DNA of 64,000 nt from Annulohypoxylon bovei var. microspora (lineage: Eukaryota; Ascomycota; Sordariomycetes; Xylariales; Hypoxylaceae), in contig MU405228.1 of NCBI GenBank assembly GCA_022836615.1, positions 248,001-312,000 on the forward strand, written 5' to 3'. The first letter of the stretch is position 1; every line of letters starts with the position of its first letter. Below the pieces are notes generated by a model. That model was not told where the DNA came from and ran no database searches. It worked only from the letters and a program-made list of their open reading frames with translations. Shown piece by piece: positions 1 through 10,297 of the stretch. The translations under genes and the position numbers were made by a program.

Positions 1-1073
1 CCTTCTTTGCAACTACAGCGCCTGAGCCAGGTGCCCACAGTTTAGATCTTTCTTGCATCACCCTAAACCACCTAAATCACGAACCTCCTTTCAACAACAT
101 CTGTCCTTCATCTATCTTCTCACCCATCAAACCAGTCGCTTCTATCGTCTGCGTTTGGTTCCCCATATCCTAAATCTTTCTTTCACTATCCCCCGCAATT
201 TATTTCTCTCGATGGTTTAATTTTCCCCCATCCTCTCACCACGTCCTCCCTTGATAAATTTTCTGTCAACCCCATAGGTAGCTTTGGTGAATGACCCCGA
301 AGCTTAATCACCTAAAGAAGAAGCTCATATCGCATTGCATCTAACCGCGTCAAGAGCGATATCAATAGAAGGCCAACTGCCTGCAATTCTTTGAACGCGT
401 CAATTCGACTTGGTCAGCTACGAGTAGCCACAAGGTCAAGGTACTACCTGCTAGGAAGGCTGCTCCCAAGAGAAAAAGTTGCGCGGTAAAGGAAAAAGAG
501 GAAACCGTTGTCGATATCTGTCGTAATAGTTTCCGTTTGGTGGAAGAAAAAAGGTTTGAGAACCACATACGTCTCTAAATCCTGCCACCTTCCAACTTCC
601 AAATCCTCAACTTCTACTTCGTTCGTCCTTCCATCATACTCTCCCGTCGACTCGGTCACTACATATCTGCTCTAGCCAAGCTAGCCATCCTCTACTACCT
701 CTACCAAGTCTCGTCCTCAACCATACCGTCAGGTCATTACCATCCTCGCCTCACTACGATCTCTTAGGTCCGACACGGATCTCTCATATCACTCTTCTCG
801 TTATCCCTATCGTCATATAACCTGACGACCTCGATCTTCATCGTCCCATCATCGGCACTGCATCAACTCCGAACTCTCTTCCAGATCCCGCATAAAATTC
901 CATCAACTTGAGGGTATTGCAACTACATCCGTCCCGAGTCACTACACCTGCACGTTTTCCTTCGAAAACCCTCAAGGTGTAGATAAGAAAAGAACTCGAT
1001 AATACAAGATCAATTCGACCGTCTAAAAGGCACACGTAGCCCCCCTCAAGAGTGACCTGATAATTAGAGCAAG
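1..1073 (+). promoter_or_regulatory. CT-rich promoter/leader of the KH-domain gene
   Basis: No gene is supported here. The stretch is strongly pyrimidine-rich on the plus strand, as is usual for fungal promoters and 5' leaders. It holds several short upstream ATGs, for example ATG-GTT-TAA at 212-220, so if transcription starts far upstream the leader would carry upstream ORFs. The transcription start cannot be seen. Confidence 0.4.
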
Positions 1074-2599
1074 ATGTCCGCATCACCTTCTCACCCGACT
1101 AATCCGGCGAAGCGTCCCTTGGAGGATGCTTCATCACCTTCTCGTGGTATCGACCAGCCAGAGGCTAAACGACCAGCCCTTGACAAGGTTATCAACAATG
1201 GAAACAACGACAAGCATATCGAGCTTGCCATCAACAGCATTGATGATCTCCCACTTCCCATGGGAACCAACGGTACAATCAAGGCCGAGGATGCCAGTGA
1301 CGACAAGGCTGAAGTTAAGGATGACCAAGGAGATACCGTTGTTCCTGATATCGATGAGTCCAAGCTTGGATTAGATACTTCCATTACTGGCCCTTCAGCT
1401 GTGTCTGGTGCTCCTTCAACCAACACCCATGATGAGACCACGTGGATTCACATTCGTGCTGTCATTTCCAGTCCCGAGGCTGCCACTATCATTGGCAAGG
1501 GTGGTGAAAATGTTTCCAACATTCGAAAATTGTCGAACGCCAAGTGTACCGTCAGTGATTACCAGAAAGGTGCCGTAGAGAGAATCCTGACCGTTAGTGG
1601 CGCGGTCGAAGCTGTTGCTAAGGTATTTATCATCTGCCCGTAACGGGGGGAAGATCCCCTTAAATATTTTCTTGCTAACGTACCTAGGCCTTCGGTTTGA
1701 TTATTCGTACCTTAAACAATGAACCTTTGACAGAGAAGTCCAATTCCCAGTCTAAGACTTATCCTCTCCGACTCCTTATCCCGCATGTCCTCATAGGATC
1801 CATCATTGGAAAGGGTGGTGCCCGAATTCGCGAGATCCAAGATGCTTCAGGAGCAAGGCTCAATGCCTCTGATTCCTGCTTACCACTATCAAGTGAACGT
1901 TCCCTTGTAGTCATGGGCGTTGCTGACGCTGTTCATATCGCTACTTATTATGTAGGCAGCACGCTCCTCCAGCAACTTAATGAGCGTTTCGGCGGCCCAG
2001 CCGCATCGGCTTATGCTACCCGAAGCGGCGGTCCTACTGGTGTTGTACCTGGTGGCATGCAAGTCGTTCCCTACTGTCCTCAACCCGCCGGCGGTAACTT
2101 CGGTCACCGGGAGAACTACGGACGGCGGCCCGATCCTCGGCAACATCATATGCCGCCTACTCCATATGCGCAGCCTTATCCGCATACGGCTACCCCTCAG
2201 CCTAACCCGAGCGTGCCGATGCACTATGCGCCTCAGGCAGCTGGTTATGGTGCTGCTGCTCCTCACATGCCGCCGCATCATGCTCCACACGTGGGCGGCC
2301 CCCACCCTCACGGCGGTCCTCCGGCTCAACCAATGCATGGTGCTGCCATTGCCGGAGCTCCCATGACCCAGCAAATATACATTCCCAACGACATGGTTGG
2401 TGCGATTATCGGAAAAGGTGGACAGAAGATCAACGAGATCCGTCAAATCAGTGGTAGTGTGATTAAGATCAATGAGCCGCAAGACAATAGTAATGAGCGT
2501 CTCGTCACGATTACCGGAACAGAGGAATGTAACAGAATGGCGCTGTACATGCTCTATTCTCGACTGGGTGAGCAATCTAATAAACCGCAGCGAGGCTAA
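1074..2599 (+). CDS. Three-KH-domain RNA-binding protein (Pbp2/Hek2/Rnc1-like)
   Basis: Two exons, 1074-1622 and 1688-2599, encode 486 aa. The intron 1623-1687 has a GTATTT donor and a CCTAG acceptor, and splicing restores continuity of the first KH domain. KH1 spans about residues 122-190, KH2 about 200-265, and KH3 about 405-475. Each has an intact GKGG loop (the GXXG RNA-contact motif): TIIGKGGEN, SIIGKGGAR and AIIGKGGQK. The linker between KH2 and KH3 is rich in Pro, His, Gly and Tyr and is probably disordered. The acidic/Ser-rich N-terminus is also low complexity. This layout matches the PCBP/hnRNP-K-like family (yeast Pbp2/Hek2, fission yeast Rnc1), which binds C-rich single-stranded RNA and controls mRNA stability, localisation or translation. 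The exact orthologue is not assigned. The start is the first ATG of the long frame, preceded by the CT-rich leader. Confidence 0.93.
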
Positions 2600-4939
2600 C
2601 TTAGCTCGGCCGTCCCCCCGCAACACCGAGACAAACTAATCATAACCGTGACGAGCAGAAAGCGAAAAGCACCGAATCTAACGACTTAAGACCTCCGACG
2701 GATGTATTATACTACCGGTTCTCCCGTTACCTTCGACTATTCCTTACCATGGGAGCCTCTTCGGTTTCTATACATCGCATTCGTTTTCATATTGGCCCAG
2801 AGCCTCCTTGACGCATGATACTGGAGGGGATGTGGGTCACGGTGGATGGTGGCGTTCGGTAGTTTTGTGAGATTTCAGGTAATCCGTGAGTAACATGAAA
2901 TTGATGGTGGGAAACCATTTTTTATGGCGGGCAGGGCACATCATGGAAAAGTGGAAAAAGAGCTATACTGTCTATTGTACATGTAGCTATATCCGCCTTG
3001 CTATTAATCCACGTTTCTTCTCTTAAGCTATAAGTTTTACTCCTGCATTCCGGTGAGACGCTTGCGACAACTTGAAAGACTGTTACTATTTGGTTTGGTA
3101 AATCAGGCATGATTGGAAGTACTAGGTAGATATCGTGAGTGTACTAGGTGATAAGCAAAGGCTTATATATCCTCGTAGACGATATTTCCCTCCTCTCAGC
3201 TCAAGACATCACCCAAGTTCCCGGTATAGGATATCTCTAGGTTCGGGTCCTATATTAGATAAAGCAAGGGAGGAGGCTATGAGAACGAATAAATGCAGCC
3301 GGGCATTGGTATTTCGTAGCCACAAAAATCCCTCTACTCCAGCGTATGGCTTTCTTCGTTACCTTAACTTGAGTTTACCTGGACAATGAGAGGAGGCTTG
3401 TTGGGCTATATATATATACCAACTTTGCCTTGCCTCCGGATGTGCCCAACTCATTAACCCCTTGGGCTAACTTACAAGGGGCACTTCTTGTCTTCGGCCA
3501 GTAGTTTTGGAGATGATTCTATTACCGTACATATGAATACCTAGGCAACTACCCCTCCAGCAATAGCACCCTCGGGTCTAAGGGGGGTTATCACCGTTGA
3601 TAGCCAAACCAGGGGAGGTTTTCTAGAGGTCGTATCCAATAGCCCTTGTTGTTTAATATATCGGCTCCTGAAGGGCTAAGTAGAATTGGCGTTGAAGAAT
3701 TAGTTCTAGCAAGAGCGCAATACGCAAATCGTAGACAATGACTAGTAGTAGTCTATAATAGTGACGATATTGTCGTTTTGAAATAGCCTACTGGTCGATC
3801 ATGAAATGTTACAATACTCCATGAACCCGTCGATCAGTATACAATCCGGCAGTTGCTTCAACATTATCCATATCAGGTTGACCATGAGCCAAACAAGCTC
3901 GTTTCACTAGCAAACAAATACGATAGGAATGGTGACATGCGGGCAAATCAAAGACAAGGTGAAGATTTGCAAATCACTAACGGAAATGGTCATGTATATA
4001 TATTATTCTCGTCCGAGCACTCGACCCAAGCAATCTCGTGAAGCGGCTACTAGAGACTAGAGTAACACATACTAGCACATACTACTATTATAGAGTTAGT
4101 CATGTGGGATGTGAACTAGTATCTATTCGACCTTTCGTGAAACTTCATTCCCAATGTATGCCCCGGCCCTTGCATCCTCATCTAGTGTGACTTACTCAAA
4201 TATCCATCCCCGAGCAGATTAATCACGAGAGCACACGTCGGTGTAACTAACATTTCCACATCCGTAGAAGAGTAACTTGAAATAGCTATGCTCTGCATAT
4301 AGCCTCATGTCCGACTCCTAACTTCGTACGTATGTAGCATAGAGTATGTATGCGCTTTCAATACAAGGCACCATCGCATCATCCTTAGCCTTCAGCCCTA
4401 CGCCAACATGGCACCGGGAAGATTCTAGACCAATTTTTCTTGTTCTTTTTTTTTTTTCACACCCGCGGCTAAAAGTAGTAACTTTAGTCCGCTTGCCACC
4501 AAGGACTAGGACGGTTCCTAGTTCTTGAATAGGTAACAGGGGGTCAGCGCTACTCCGAAAATATACGAGCCCTGCTTGCTGGCTTTCTTTCGGCAGGGGG
4601 TCGCGTCAAAAAACCTACAGGATTTCTTCTTTTTTTTCTTGGCGTGTATGCAGGCTGGACTATGCGATATAGTGCGTGTAATCTTCGCTTACGAGCTCGT
4701 TACACATGTCAAGCACGCCAACGAGCAAACCCCTTCCCGTTTTTCATACGTCCGTAGTACGCTGCAATTACCTCCCCGTCATTACACAGAAGGCTTCTAG
4801 GCGGAGGGCAAGGGGGCGCGGGGCGTGTGATTTGATCGATCATGGGTACATAGCCTTGGTTAGTTACCCCGAATCTTGCTATATTCAATCCCGAATCTAC
4901 GATGCCTTGACAAGTCGGCTGTTACGCTACTAGCAGTAG

Positions 4940-5017
4940 AACCGAGCGCGGATTCGAACCTGTTGGTATGACACAGATGCTACCTACTTACCTAGATATT
5001 ACCTGCGCCACGAAATT
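4940..5017 (-). pseudogene. Decayed tRNA-like unit (CAT anticodon region) with A- and B-box motifs
   Basis: On the minus strand, positions 5010-5001 read TGGCGCAGGT, a good match to the pol III A box. Positions 4960-4950 read GGTTCGAATCC, a perfect B box. Between them lies a GTAGCATCTGTGTCATACC segment resembling the D-arm and anticodon region of a Met tRNA (loop containing CAT). The acceptor and T stems do not pair well, and about 16-20 nt seem inserted after the A box, so a functional tRNA is unlikely. It could be a tRNA pseudogene or the head of a tRNA-derived SINE. Confidence 0.35.
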
Positions 5018-5272
5018 TGCTGTAGTTGGCGTATATGGATTGGGGGCCTAATGCAGTCATTCCACCATCGAATGAGATAATTCTCACCCAGCCTTATGGT
5101 TGGCGACATGTTCGAAAGAAAAAAAAAGTAGTCAAATACCATCATAATAAAGAGATTATGTTGGTAACACCAAGATATTCTCCAATGAGATGGGATCGAG
5201 GGCGAGTTAGTCCACCCCTTTCCCTTTATGAGTGATATTGCAGCTCTCTCTCAAATCCATTTTTATATGCGG

Positions 5273-5539
5273 TACGAAGGTCAAGGCCAAAAGTTTCGCA
5301 CATCAGCCACGGGTCTTTGCCCAGTGCGTAATCAAATAAGGAATAGATAAATACTGTATTAGCTTTAGGCTAAGACCTGGACCTAATAGTGATCTGTGCA
5401 CTAGATTCTAGTGGGTAACCGCTATATCCCTAGCAGTTTAGCCACTAAAAAAAGACGCGCCACACGGTGCGGATGTATTTTGATTTACACGGGTTGGCCC
5501 TTGGGCTGATGTGCGAAACTTTTGGCCTTGACCTTCGTA
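5273..5539. mobile_element. MITE with perfect terminal inverted repeats, copy 1
   Basis: The segment 5272-5308 is the exact reverse complement of 5504-5540 (37 of 37 bases). The two arms enclose about 195 bp of non-coding sequence. The arms start at TA dinucleotides (5273-5274 and 5538-5539), consistent with TA target duplication as in Tc1/mariner-type elements. There is no transposase frame. A diverged copy in the opposite orientation lies at about 50553-50826, which shows this is a dispersed family and not a local palindrome. Superfamily assignment is inference. Confidence 0.8.
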
Positions 5540-6828
5540 CAGATATATGTACCTGCATGTGTAGGCGGTAAGGCGCAAAGATCCAGCATGCTGAAGGTGC
5601 TAGACAGGGGCTAATTGCTGACCTAATAGCCACTATCACGCCCCAGCGCCTTAAAATCTAGCACTACTGCACTACTGCAGGAAGGCTGGATTCTTGTTTC
5701 CAGGCGAGCCGGGCAAGGCGCCAGGAATGAGAGCCTATGCCCCGCGTAGGTAACCGGGTCCTTTTGTGAAATAAGCATGTTTCGGGCGTCGAAATTTCGA
5801 CAGCCTCAATATAGAAGTGAGTCTTCTTGGTTAGTATGGGGTATTGTAACATGTAACATGTAACATATCGAGGTGAGATGAGGTGAAGGTGGAAAGTGAA
5901 TAACACAAAACCCGAACCCGAAATGGAGTACAGCAATAGTAACTATTCCACATTACCGCTTGAACTAGAAAAATTGATTCATTTACGCGTTGATCGGCGC
6001 GCATGATATTACTATGTAGGTATTTTTAAGTCGACATGCGCCTAACAGCGCAATAGTCGAGCCGATGTCACGATAGAAAAGGTAAAGAAGGCATGAAAAA
6101 AACAGGGTTCCCCCTTTCGAAATGTAATGTTAACTTTCCGTTAGGCTACCTTGTGGGTTCTGTAATTTACCTTTTCGAGAATCCATGAGATTGATCAACC
6201 AGTGGAATGACGGGGAGTTGGACTTTCGAGGCAGGTAGTCTGCCTTAAAGTGGAGATGCTATACCTGTGAAGAATTCTTGGTGGGTATCTCTTGTCGATT
6301 GGAATGTATTCCTATTACCAATTGTGGCTGCAAAGGTACTTGTCGCATCGCAGCTGAGACAACACAAGATCTAGCCACGGAACCTGGCACGAACCAGCCT
6401 ACCGCAACCTTGGAACTAGACCCTGTCTAGGACTATGGGGATGTAAACCCACGTTCTTAGTGGCTCGATGGATGCACAGAACTCAGTAGCGAAGTGAGAG
6501 AGGTACCCCCGCTGTGGGCTGTGCCACTCTTAGTACTGAGTAGTTCCAAGGGTTCCGAAGTACCAGGGTCTCTCACCACCTCCCGGCCCCATCAGTCATA
6601 CATATCGTCGACCTATTTTTTCTCACATCTTTCCCTTTTTCTTTTCTTCTCCTCTTCCACTCCATCCAGCCGCAACAATCCAAGTCGCCTTACAGACTAC
6701 CACACTCTTTTCAAAACTCAGCCTCACCGGCCCATTACATTCTTTTATCTATTCACTCTTTCCCCGACTCTAAGTCGATTAATTCATCCACCCCTTTAAT
6801 TCCCTTCCCACGGAAAACACCAGTCAAA

Positions 6829-7691
6829 ATGCGTTCTACCACCATTTTCGCTTCTGCCTTGGCCTTCGCCGCCTCGGCCTATGCCCAGACCGCTGGCTAC
6901 GCAGTCATGTCCTCGCCTACTGAGGGCACCAAGATCACCTCCGGCAAGACCTTCACCATCAAGTGGGATGCTGGCAAGTACACCGGCCAGGCTACCGTCT
7001 CCCTCCTCGGAGGTGCCACCCCGTCGACTCTTACTCCCGGCCCCGTTCTGACCAGTATGTAAACCCCGTGCGAATTGATATGTCTGATCTGGATATTAAC
7101 GTGGTTTTAGCCGTTGATGTTTCCGCTGGCACTTTCACCTGGGACGTTGACTGCTCGCTCGGCAAGGACGCGACCTACGGCATCAAGATCGCCTCCGTGG
7201 CCGACGCCAGCGTCTACCAGTACTCGTTCCCGTTCACCATCGACGGTCCCTCGTGCTCTTCCAGCTCCAGCTCCAGTGAGGTTACCAGCACCACTGCTGG
7301 TGGTTACCCCACTGCTGACAGCAGCAGCTCCAGCTCTTCGGTCGTAGTCTCTTCCAGCACCAGCGCTGCTGGATACCCTACTGCTCCCGTCTCCTCGACT
7401 AGCGCCCCCTCTTACCCTACCGCTACCAGCGTGAGCAGCGCCGTCAGCAACAGCACCAGCAGCGCCGTTGTCCCCACCTACTCTGCTTCTGCCCCCGTCT
7501 ATCCCTCAGGCAACCTCTCCGTCACCGCCAGCTACCCGGCCACCACCCTGACCAGCGCCGTCGGTGTCACCCCCAGCGCTAGCGCCACCACCAGTGCCCC
7601 CGTCTCCGTCGTCACCGGTGCCGCGGCTGCCAACGCTGCCGGCTCCTTCGCCATGCTCGGTGGCCTGGCTCTTGCCGTCTTCGCCTTGTAA
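6829..7691 (+). CDS. GPI-anchored Ser/Thr-rich cell-wall protein (Kre9/Knh1-like N-terminal domain)
   Basis: Exons 6829-7054 and 7111-7691 give 268 aa. The intron 7055-7110 has a GTATGT donor and a TTTTAG acceptor, and splicing keeps the Ig-like domain in frame. Residues 1-19 form a signal peptide ending Ala-Tyr-Ala. Residues about 22-115 look like the Kre9/Knh1 N-terminal domain seen in many fungal GPI proteins, with a TFTIKWDAG motif and a conserved Cys pair around the VDCSLG and GPSCSS segments. From about 118 to 235 the chain is a Ser/Thr/Pro/Ala stretch with repeats of the type GYPTA, expected to be heavily O-mannosylated. The last ~20 residues are hydrophobic after an Ala/Asn/Gly-rich stretch, a typical GPI-attachment signal. 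It should sit in the plasma membrane or wall; the specific function is unknown. GC content and codon use suggest strong expression. Confidence 0.88.
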
Positions 7692-8637
7692 AGTGGTTCG
7701 TTTTCTCTGGGACTAAAGGAAAATTGGGGGATTGGACTTAATGAACTTAATTGAATTGGCCCGTCTGAACGGACGAAACTCCGGGTTCGATTGTGTGCTA
7801 GGGACCCAGGTAGTTACTTGATGGATGCGATTTGGTCATCTTAATGTCCGCACGTTTCTTGTCAATTATTTGATGGACACCCTGTCGCATCCTGAATATA
7901 CCTTTTTAAACTAACTTCGCGGCTTGTCTTTTGTGTGATTTGTGCTGTGTATCCTTAATATGGTAAACCCCTTTGTTGATTATAAGTTATAAGAGGTACG
8001 TGTATCGTATATATGGCCTCGAAGGTGAGCAAGGCAATGTTAGAGCTTTATAACATGTATGTAGTTGAAATATACTTGGAAAGGAGAGACAGCGTAGAAT
8101 AAGTAAAACACCGAACGTCCCCAAGGTTTAACTTGAGACTAAGATTTCACACATGAAGATAATTAGGTTCAACTGTCTACCTTTAAATTTATGTCATTTC
8201 CACGTGGCCGCGCGTTCGGCTGCATGTGTAACTCCAATAAGGTTATCTCTGCTTTATCTCTCCGTTGATCCCCCAATCATCGACGCCGGGAGCCCTTGAA
8301 ATCGGACAGATCGGGAAATCTGGAACGATGATCGGAGGCATTGCTTTTTAGATTTGTCTGAGATCTGATATTTTCTATGGATGTATTGCTGGGAATATTT
8401 CTGGGGAATAGGTACGAACAGTTGTTACTGGTTCGTTAATACTGAGACTTAAATTTCCTATATTTGATATCCTGTCCTATTCCTTTTTCTTTTCTTTTCG
8501 ACATCATGTTCATCCATCCAATATCTTCAACTCCGAACGCCGACTCACTGATTCTTAATCTACACTCATTATCCAGAAATATGTCACCAAACACATACCT
8601 ACCTAGTTAGGTGTAAATCAGCTAAAGTCCGCTCAAT
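7692..8637. other. Intergenic region between two convergent genes
   Basis: The stretch lies between the stop codons of the GPI-protein gene (plus) and the nitrate transporter (minus), so it should hold both 3' UTRs. It is AT-rich downstream of both stops. No gene or RNA is visible. Confidence 0.5.
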
Positions 8638-10297
8638 TCAATGCCCACCGACCTGCCCCTTTGGAACTGGTTTGACCCAGCAGAGACATATATTAAGTCC
8701 AATGGTCAGGATCCCAATAACCCAAAACGCCTTCGCATAATCGGTTCCGTTATCCATAAACCGGAATATAATTGCAAACACCACGCCTCCTAGGTTTCCC
8801 CCGGCTCCCGTTATTCCTGACACCACGCCATTAGCATGGGGATGCACATGCGGTACCAGCGAGAAATTCGCTCCATTACCCGCCTCCAGGAACACCGCCA
8901 TGAGCGCTACTAACCCGACCATTGTCGGCAGGTGATAGGGGTTTAATTGCCCGATAACGATCAGTATGACGCCTGTCAGACATCCGCACACCACAACCCA
9001 GATCTTCTTAGCCCAGAGGTTGCGCCCAGACGCCCGATATAGGACATCCGATATAACACCACCTAGGGGTCTAGTTATTAAGTTCATGAACCCGAACATG
9101 GCGGCCCAGTCCGCTGATTTTGTTTGACCTAATTGTGGGAAATTTTGGGCATAGTACGACCCGAGCACAGAATTGACGGCCAGCTCTCCCCCGAACGAGC
9201 ACATGTACGTGAAAATGTGGAAGAGGGTCTGCGGCGAGACCAGTACACACGCGATCGTGTCCCAGGATGGTTTCTGGACGATTTCGCCGCGGGCCGTCTC
9301 CAGCATTTCTTCTTTCGAGAGCGCGGCTTCGTGGTCGTAGGGCACGTGCTTCCGTTCCTGCTCTACTTCGTGGATGCTCTTGCTGGCTGTGGACTCTGCC
9401 TTATCGGTGATATTTCCGGGGACGTCGACGATGCCGCTGGCTGGACTAGAGACACCGCTGTGTGACGCGAGGTTCTGCTCTGCGTGTAGATGCCGGTCGG
9501 ACCACTTGCCGGTTGGGGTATCGGGGCATAGGAGCAGCATGGATATGCCAGTAGCGATGGTTATTACAAGCGGGACTATGAAACTGAGACGCCACGCGAC
9601 GCCGTCTGAGTAACCCCGCTTCACGAAGGAGTCGAGAACAGCAGGCATGATGAAGTACGTGATTCCACCACCAGCATTGCCCCAGCCTCCTGTTAGAGCA
9701 TTAGCGGTCCCTACGACATTCTTATCGAAGAAACCGGTCGACCAAACTTGGCAAGGCACAAAGGAACCTCCGAGGATACCTATGAAGAAACGGCTGATGT
9801 AAAGCCCCTGAGCGTCGTGTACGAGAGGGGCAAGGCCAAGGGGAATCGATCCGACGAGAAGTGTACCTGCGAATACCCAACGAGGTCCAAAATGATCACA
9901 AGCGGGACCGGCCACAAAGCGTATCAGCAATCTCCGTTACGTTAGCCCGAAGAAACTACCATGAGACAACGGCTGAAATACTTACGTAGCACACAACGAG
10001 ACAGTGTTGGAGTTAGCAACCTCAGCTGAGCTAAGGTGGAGGTTGTTTTTGATGGTGTGCGTCAACTACAGACGGCATAGATGGTCAGCCATATTTTCTG
10101 TACAACAACGAAGCATGATATATGATACTCACCAGAGGCGGGAAGGCATACCAGCCCCAGAACGCCACCATGAAGCCCCACCACGAGAAGAAGAAGACGC
10201 GCCCGTACACATCGAATACGTTTAGAAAGGGAACTGAACGGGCCTTGCGGTTGATGGGGTTGACTTCCGGGGCCGTCCAAAGATATGACAGCTTCAT
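8638..10297 (-). CDS. nrtA: High-affinity nitrate transporter, MFS NNP family
   Basis: Exons (minus) 10297-10133, 10065-9986 and 9931-8638 encode 512 aa, close to the length of Aspergillus CrnA/NrtA. The start ATG at 10297 gives an N-terminus with the family motif APEVNPINRKA; an in-frame ATG 26 codons further upstream is less likely. Both nitrate signatures are present: GGWGNAGGGITYF (about 163-175) and GAGGNLGGVVFAI (about 457-469). Arg86 and Arg369 sit where the nitrate-binding arginines of the family lie. Twelve membrane segments are expected, with a large central cytoplasmic loop (about 225-300). It imports nitrate with protons at the plasma membrane. Intron 2 (9985-9932, 54 nt) ends GGAG, a weak acceptor, but the join restores family continuity. 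No nitrate or nitrite reductase gene is adjacent, so this is not the usual clustered arrangement. Confidence 0.93.

Larger units (their letters stand above)
2600..6828. other. 4.2-kb gene-free region
   Basis: No gene is supported. Short open frames (such as 3135-3389) have no recognisable domain. The region carries a tRNA-like relic at about 4940-5017, a MITE at 5273-5539, homopolymer runs (T-tract near 4446-4459), a short GTAACAT triplication near 5846-5868, and from about 6600 a CT-rich promoter for the following GPI-protein gene. Confidence 0.6.

Noticed and set aside
3135..3389. 84-codon open frame, plus strand
   Set aside because: Arg/Ser-rich translation with no domain, no suitable context and no support for expression.
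7780..7800. GGGTTCGATT resembling a tRNA B box
   Set aside because: No A box or stem pairing around it; it lies in the 3' flank of the GPI-protein gene.
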